From NCBI GenBank assembly GCA_033002965.1, contig JAURVB010013160.1, positions 25,683 through 89,682 of the forward strand: a stretch of DNA of 64,000 nucleotides, read 5' to 3'. A program made the position numbers and the translations under genes. The notes under the pieces are model-generated. The model worked only from the letters and a program-made list of their open reading frames with translations. It was not told the origin of the DNA and searched no databases. Positions 56,896 through 64,000 of this stretch are shown here, piece by piece; the stretch's first letter is position 1, and every line of letters begins with the position of its first letter. Source of the DNA: Piper betle (Eukaryota; Streptophyta; Magnoliopsida; Piperales; Piperaceae).

Positions 56896-59781
56896 TCTTA
56901 AAATTTATGTTATTAATAGTTTCGTGCATGCCATGATCGTCAGCTCGTCTGTTTAACTGCAATAATCATAAAGTCTTACAATAGATATACACTTTTTGAT
57001 ATACCTAAGGTTTAATATCCTCTTAATATATAACTCAATCATTCATAAACTATTTTATTCAATGTGAATCCTAACTCCTAAATCGTAAACATTAAGTTAA
57101 AAACTCTTTCTCTGACACCGGATCAGGGTTTAATATCCTCTGTTAGCATAATAATTAGTGGAACATTTTATTTTATTTTGTATGTTAAAACATGAATGAA
57201 AACTTTAATGGGCAAGGACCAAAATCATGGGGCTGCAATTAAGGTGTTGGTGTTCCCTTGATTCTCACATACTCTCCAAGATTACATGTGGGCCTCTGAT
57301 TTCTTTGCTTTTCTTGTGTGAGGTCGCCTCACTAACTACCACACCCAACCACCATCAAGTTCTCCTCCATTACACATTTGTGTATAGTCTTCAATTAGTT
57401 TTGTCAAGGCAACACATGTTGGGGGCCAACCCAAGAACACGGACCTTTCTCCTCCTCATTCGGTGCCCTGCCGGCTCAAATTTGGAATTAGAAAACACAT
57501 GCATACTTATCCCCCCACCCATCCGAAGTTATCTCCTACATGCAGTACTGCTCATATATCTTGGATCAGTCCTCTGGATATATGTATGATTTTTGATCTT
57601 GTTGCTTACAAGATAATTTTGTGGGTATTCAAGGTACTCAATGTAGCAAGGTTTGAACCAATTGCAAACAGAGAAGAATATATTGTTTTGATGTGAATGC
57701 ATACAGCGTGTCGACAATTCTAGTCTGAGATTGATAAGAGATAAGATGCCATTAATGATTTGACTGGAAGTTTCTACATGAATTCAATGCTTTATTCTAA
57801 AAGAAAACAGATTCTCGACGAAGAGGATGCATGCACCTAACATGTTGTCGATCTAGTGTTTCTAATATACCAGTGTTGATGATACTGCAAGGCCAGTAAC
57901 ATGGTAGCACCTTTCTAAGACGGTGCATATTGAACTGCTACTGCTTTTGATGTCTGTCAAAATGTTGTAAACATTTTAAGCCCATCCTTATCGGTATGGT
58001 TATCTTTAAGAAATGCTGTTCTCTGTGACGTCAATAGCTCCACCTTCCCTCCAACAACGTCTCAAAATTTGGCAAGTGTATCTATACGTACTCTAGCTAG
58101 GTCATATTGCATGGTGACAATGATCCATGATGACAGCTTCATATTCTAATTACGAATGACATACGTGTAGATTTCGTCGGCGAGTATAGCGAAGTCCAAT
58201 TTGTTTGGTTCTAGGAACTAATTAAGATAGTATTGGGTTTCAAATCGAGTTGAGTCCGCAAACTCACATCACTTGACTTCGACTTGAACTTCTAATCAAG
58301 TGAACATCAACCTCGGTCGAGCTTTCAACCGTCCCAAGTGTCATGCGTCATCAAGGAAAGGTCAGGACAAGAAGGCCCACATGTAAGAAGAGGCATTACC
58401 CATTGGTGAAGGTAGATCAAAGCACATGATTTTGATTACAAGGAGGTGCTATATATACATATATGGACCCTCCATGTTGGGCTGTGTTGAACTTCACAAA
58501 GCAAAGGGAGACATCCATGCATGTTACCAGTTCCAGATCCATGAAAGGTGCAAAAGAGAATCATTTCCATTATTAAGTTGTTTCAAAGGACACATATACA
58601 AAAGATGAAGATATGCCTGGTACCTGTGAGATCATCAAAGATATATATATATACGTGGGAATAAGAGGAAGAATCTCGGGTCTAGCTACGCATACTTGTC
58701 ACCGAAGTATAATTTGATTTGGACTATATATGAAAGTGAAAGGCCAAGCTGCTCATTACTCTTTGTTAACATCAGATCATCAACATCTAATTCAAAGCTT
58801 TGGGTGAAGGAATTCAACGCCATCATTTTCGGAATATGGGATACTAGAGATGATTAAGCATGGGTTTTTTGGATGCGAGCATTTGTTTCTGTGTATATGC
58901 ATGAACACGGACATTGCTGGATAAGATCAGTCGATTGGGACGAGGCAATGTTAATCGAAACTTTTTACCTTCATCTAAACTTTGGTAGCAAAGTCAAAAG
59001 GTCGATGTCCATACCCGAGGAATATTAAATTGCCAAATACACATGAAAGAAAGAACAAGAGTGAGTTTGCCTTCTGGACAGTGAATCTAGCTGGTGAAGA
59101 AAAATGAAGATCATTTCTTATCCAACATATCAGTGAACATTATCATCAGAATCATCATATATAATGAAAATATAATTATGGTTTGAGCCACTAACTTGCA
59201 ATTTGCTTACAGCAAGGAGAGGGAAGCAGTGATGCACGGTTTTTCGTCACTACAAGGCTATCAGACGAATCAACATGCTGCCTCTCGGCTAAGAACATTA
59301 TATGACAGACTAATCTATAGTTGTGATCTTACAACATTGCAACATACAATTGCTTCGCAGTGCTAAGAAATATGGGAAAAACACTAGCAATATACTCAAC
59401 TGTGTCATGGAAAACAACAAAAACATATATCAGGGACTTCATTCAAATTAATCCCGAAGGGCGTAATGAGAAGCTAGCAGGGAAAACTTCAATCCCCAAA
59501 AAGAGCACCATAAACAGCCTTACCGTGATGCTTGAACTTCTATAATGTTTCAGAGAAGCACTTAACTGTCCACCATATACGGATGTCGTCGGACTACTTT
59601 GGCGGTAAATCTGGTTCTTGGATTCCATCAAAATGATAATATTGTGGCAGTCAGCAGGCCTAAAGCATTGTAGACCCAAAATAATATTCATTAGAACTGC
59701 CTTCTTTGAACTTCATATGATGTCCCCGCACATTTTTCCCAGGAGCTCGAGCCATATCCTCATCATGAATTTGGATGCCTA

Positions 59782-62580
59782 CTATTTTAAGGTGCCGATT
59801 TCACGTGCATCAGGCTGATTTATAGTCTCAACTTGCCAATTCCTCTTGTTTCCTTCTACAGAATCCACCATGAATATTCGTAATGTTTTGTTGTGGTAAT
59901 TAGAAAGAGTTTGTCGGTGACCAATACTAATATACGTGATTCCCGCATCAGCAATGAGCCTTGTATAGATGAGCCTGCAAAATGAATCAACATTTATACA
60001 GCTTAGGAAGACAGGATCACGTGCATTCAGGGACCCACATTCATCATCTTCTTCTTCTTCTTCCACCTAATTCTAATCTGTGGTCAGGAATATGGATCCT
60101 CTTCCATGTACAAGGGCTTTACTATTGAAGAACTTGATACTGTTGAGTTAGTCTTAGTTGCTGCGTTATGTAACTTGTTGATTGTTTTTGGTTCCTTTAT
60201 TTTTTTATTCTTTTCTGAACACACAAGACTCATCACATATCGCTCGTACCTCACATTATTATTATATGGCTCGTACCACACCTTTTTAGAGTGACTAGAT
60301 CCTGATTAAAAAGAGAAAAAATTAACAAATTGATAGCCACAAGATCATATATCAACAAAGACAAGAAGAGTTTAAAATGTACCTGAATAACAATGGAGTA
60401 CACAAAAAGAACAACAAACAAAGGGGGATAGATCCCAAAAAGAATGTTGCTAAAAGATATCAAGTCAACAGCTGCATTGAATAGTGTCAACGAGAAGGCA
60501 AGAGCCGTTCCAGTAAAAGCACTTAAATCATCTACAATTCGTTGATCAGGATTATCTATTATTGATTGGGACTGAATATGATAAAATGTCCTATTCTTAA
60601 AATAGCGCCTCATGTAATAGCTTGCCATCCACGACCTCCATCTTAATGACAGAACTTCCCTGGCATAGTCTCTCAGGACAAAAAACTAGCAAGGAACAAT
60701 AACAAATATAAGTAAAAGCATGGTTGTCAAAAAGCTTCATTGGGTTCTTTCATGGTATGATAGAAGCCACACATAACTTATCAGAAAACACAACCAGTAT
60801 ATAAATTTTGGTCTGGTATTAACGTTGTTGAATGCCTAAATAATTGAACAGCCTGCCAATAAGCACTGTTCAAACAGCTCTATAAAAATTATTTAAAAAC
60901 TAACTAAATATTTTGGGGCCAGTTGGCCAATCTACTTATAGCGCGAAGGATGCTGACATAATTTGACTGTGATACACATAGTGATATGTTGCAGTTTTTA
61001 CTTCCTTTTATTTACTACCACATATAATCAAATAATAATCAATATACTTATGATGACAGTCCAAATAAAAATTCAAGCAACACAAAAAACTAGAAGAAAC
61101 AAAAGGAATACCTACAAGAACGCAGCAATATGCTCAATGGAATGCCTACAGCAAATCCCCCCAGGCAATACAGAAGCTGTCTCGTAAATTGTTCTTGATC
61201 TTTGTCTAAGGATGTTGAAATCAGTTGAACACCCTCAATTACACAGTCAAACATATCATCCCAAAAAATACAAACTAATGCATCCACAAAATCAATTAAG
61301 CTGAACCATCATGCTAAAAAAAGAAAAAGCCCGCTTACTGCAAGTGCATTATAAAAATCTCAGCCGAGAAAGTTCAACCCCACACTAATTCCAGTTGTTA
61401 CCAAAGTGAGAGCAAAAACAGCGCCAAGCCTCAATCTAGCTTGCACCTTGTCTTCAGAAGACCAATAAGGAGCAGCGACCTTCCAGAATCTCCTTAAAAG
61501 GGTTTGAATATCCGATGCCATTCTCACTCCATCCTAAGACACATGCAGCAAAGAAATATTTATAGTATTGAATTAAAAATCATCTCATGACACCAATGCT
61601 TTCCAATGATACAGAAAGTTGACAAACATGGTAAGGTTTTAGCCTTCATCTCTTTATCCCCTCTTTCGAGGATTGCAATAAGGGTATCTGGGTAAAAACT
61701 TGTCATTTCACTTCTGCATGATTTGTGCTATTGATTGAAATATAAAGCAATCGATTGTGGACACAAATTTCATGACGCTTATGCCTGCCTAGCTGGAATG
61801 AGGTGGTGAAGATGAAGATTTAACAACCACAGCATCTATCTAAGGGAATAAATTCCTAAAAAAATATCAATCACTCCAAATGACCTTTAAATAAAACAAT
61901 AAGCGTGCTCAAGAATGCAAAAAAACATATATGAGTGAATATCTGCAAGAAAATGTGCAACTGAGATTCTCTGTTCCCTCCAAATCGAAAGTCATGTGCC
62001 TCCCAGAAATAACCATGAACAACAGAACATAATATCAAGCTCCATAGCGTATGCAATATAAGGTTGTCAATTTCAATCAATAAGCAAAATACGAAGCTCT
62101 CAAACTAGTAACATCGCATCATCTCACGAGAAACCTGTCATTTAGAACCGAATTATAGCGGAAAACAACAATCAAAGTTCAATCAAGGAAGACGAAAAGG
62201 CTATGCTTGCCAAATGTATTGGCGAGTACTGAAATTCAACAATCAGCTTTTTACCGGGGGCATGTGCACATTGAAAATGCAAACTGCGTAATCAAAAAAT
62301 TAACGTTCTTCCTGGTCAAAAAGTGCGAAAAAGTTCATGCTTTGTACCAAATGGATAATCAATCCTTGGCCGGTGGTCTAGTGCACATTAAAAATCAACA
62401 AACTAGTACTAAAAACTTGCCTCTACTTCCTGCTCAAAAGCACCAAGAACAAGCAAAATCCAATTCCAAAAAAGAACGCAGGACACCAGCAATCACCTTA
62501 TTCTCCTGGGCCGGCACCGAAGGCTCACCGGCGGCAGCTCTGACCGGCGCAGGGGAAGGCCGTGGCCGCCACCGTCGCAT
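59782..62580 (-). pseudogene. ABCD2: ABCD2-type (peroxisomal-family, plastid-targeted) ABC transporter pseudogene
   Basis: Exons on the minus strand: a basic transit-peptide-like start (MRRWRPRPSPAPVRAAAGEP, 62580-62497), LLRRFWKVAAPYWSSEDKVQ (61533-61339), QEQFTRQLLYCLGGFAVGIP (about 61210-61110), a long block with IQSQSIIDNPDQRIVDDLSA and LFNAAVDLISFSNILFGIYP (60685-60383), and a last exon with GITYISIGHRQTL (59974-59782). These match the membrane domain and extreme C-terminus of plant ABC transporter D family member 2. TGA at 61360-61362 replaces the Arg in NFLGRDFYNALA. The GIP block runs off frame before the donor. A one-base insertion shifts the start of the last exon (AHLYK then LIADAG). 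All exons between 60383 and 59974 are missing, including Walker A, signature and Walker B. Introns are retained, so it is a decayed duplicate, not a processed copy. Confidence 0.88.
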
Positions 62581-63270
62581 GGAGAGGTCCGGCCCAACGA
62601 CACCGCGGCGGCAAGAAGAAGAAGAAGAGGTGGTTGATGAATCAAAGCCTCTCAGTTAGTTAGTATTGCTAACAAAGAAAGGAAACAAAGCTTGAAGGCG
62701 TGTGTTACAGCCCTGATTCACAGGCGTTGCCGGGAGCTAGGGTAGCCCTGATCCATAGGCGTTGCCGGGAGCTAGGGTCTGGGTGTTGTCTTAGGTTCCC
62801 AACGTCCACGAGGGGGTAGTGGTGGCAATCCAAGTGGTGGAAATAATATATCGAGGCTAACCCGTGTTGAGTTGCAGGTTACAAACCGAGGTGCACGAGC
62901 TGCCGAGTAACCGAGCATGGCGATGGAGCATGGCGTCGGGTTACAGCAGTGGTGTCGGTACATGGGTCAGTATTTGGTGTATCGAGCATGTGGCCGAGTC
63001 CAGTTGAGAAACCTCAAGTTGCTGCTAATCGGTGTTTGGGTCGGCATATCGAGGTTGTGGTGCAACCGTGGACCGAGCAAGCTACCGAGCCGAGTACGCA
63101 GCATAAGGTGCCGAGCATTCGCTAGTACCTAGCAAAATTGCCAAACTGTGCTGGAAAACTGTACCAAAGCGGGCGAGCGCGCTATTGTGCGCACTGCTGT
63201 GCATGCAAGGAGCGACAGGCGCGCCGCTGTGCGAGCAGGGGTGCGTGAGCGCGTTGCTGCGGGGCACGCG
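62581..63270. other. GC-richer spacer with repeats
   Basis: No gene recognised. From 62840 the sequence is rich in CCGAG words (GTGCCGAGC, ACCGAGC) and could be internal sequence of an LTR element that borders the LTR-like sequence on the right. Confidence 0.4.
62709..62778 (+). repeat. 35-bp tandem duplication
   Basis: AGCCCTGATTCACAGGCGTT and the following GCCGGGAGCTAGGGT are repeated directly (62709-62743, 62744-62778) with two mismatches. Confidence 0.9.
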
Positions 63271-64000
63271 TGTAACACCCCAAATCCGGTCCACACTCGT
63301 GAACCGAACCGGCATGTTACCGGCCCCGGTTAGGTCGGCTAACCCGAACCTAACTCATACGGATCCAATCTCGGCGTCTTAAGATGAAGATACAACTCTC
63401 AAAGCATGGATGAATACACAAACCCTAACATGGTACTACGTGAATGACATACAAATCAGAGTGCACACCAAGACAATCCCGATAAAAATTAATGAAAACT
63501 TTGAAATATAACGGATAGAGTTTCCCCTAAAAATGCAATTAGGGGCCACCCTGTCAAATATACATATGCAAATATATATCTAACCATATATCAAATAATT
63601 TCATTCATATAAAATATAAAATCTAACATGCTGTAACTTATTTTAAAACTTGGGTCTCAACCCACTCCGCTGCGCAACTCTGATCATATTTTGCATTCTG
63701 TTATCGTGTCTTAACATTTCATTCATATCATATCATCATGCTCAAACATTTACTCATAGCATGTGTATAAAATAACATCATAAACAAACATTAAATATTT
63801 AATCACCCAATGTGTGTGTGCAGAAGACCTTATTGCTCCTCCGTCCCAGCTGGCTCATCCATCTCGTGCTTATCACCTACATATATATAAGAAAAACGTC
63901 AGTAACAAGCGTTACTGGTCCGGAAAATAAAATAACTATAACAAACTGGCTATGAGAGCAAACTCTCATCTGAAAGAAAACATCATACTCCACGTGAACA
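63271..64000 (+). mobile_element. LTR-like sequence running off the window
   Basis: Begins TGTAACACCCCAAATCCGG, the usual start of Ty3-type LTRs in plants, after a GC-rich stretch. The rest is AT-rich with no coding sequence. The other end and target duplication are outside the window. Confidence 0.45.

Larger units (their letters stand above)
54668..59781. other. gene-poor spacer
   Basis: No recognised gene. 55000-55300 is GC-rich with no clear product. (TA)n lies at 56143-56161. 57230-57700 and 58400-58620 hold short open frames only. Confidence 0.5.

Overview
This is a plant nuclear (angiosperm) window. The coding material is split into short exons with GT-AG introns, the genes are typically plant (CTP synthase, an FT-interacting C2/transmembrane protein, ribosomal protein uS15/S13, BAHD acyltransferases, chloroplast-type RNA-binding and ABC proteins), and the spacers are AT-rich with long (TA)n tracts and many non-autonomous transposons. 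The acyltransferase relics resemble the agmatine/tryptamine hydroxycinnamoyltransferase group that is common in monocots, so a monocot is possible, but only weakly supported.

Layout. 0-0.15 kb: one RRM exon of a chloroplast-type ribonucleoprotein (minus). 1.3-5.15 kb: decayed DNA topoisomerase VI subunit B (plus), fused tail-to-tail with a truncated, frameshifted WD40 fragment (5.15-5.88 kb, minus). 9.2-14.2 kb: a 12-exon Gfo/Idh/MocA oxidoreductase, complete except for one missing base. 17.2-20.3 kb: an intronless-CDS MCTP/FTIP gene whose usual N-terminus is out of frame. 22.6-26.2 kb: a divergent uS15/RPS13 gene with a typical ribosomal-protein promoter. 26.7-32.2 kb: two broken BAHD acyltransferase copies (minus) flanking a hAT element. 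34.5-39.4 kb: an intact 21-exon CTP synthase (minus). 39.4-59.8 kb: a gene-poor, transposon-rich stretch with two hAT elements or relics, a CACTA-like MITE, a tandem array of LTR/PBS fragments, a tRNA-related SINE relic and two unusual hairpin-ended GC-rich elements. 59.8-62.6 kb: a broken ABCD2-type transporter (minus). From 63.3 kb: the start of an LTR-like sequence.

The genes are independent transcription units, not a pathway. CTP synthase, uS15/S13 and the C2/transmembrane protein look functional or nearly so. Topoisomerase VI B, WD40, both BAHD copies and ABCD2 are pseudogenes; because they keep introns (where these can be judged), they arose by DNA-level duplication rather than retroposition.

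The most unusual structures are two elements (45.86-46.79 and 52.80-54.62 kb) next to TA tracts. Each terminus carries two perfect or near-perfect hairpins, and the stem sequences differ between the ends while base-pairing is preserved. I cannot place them in a known transposon superfamily.
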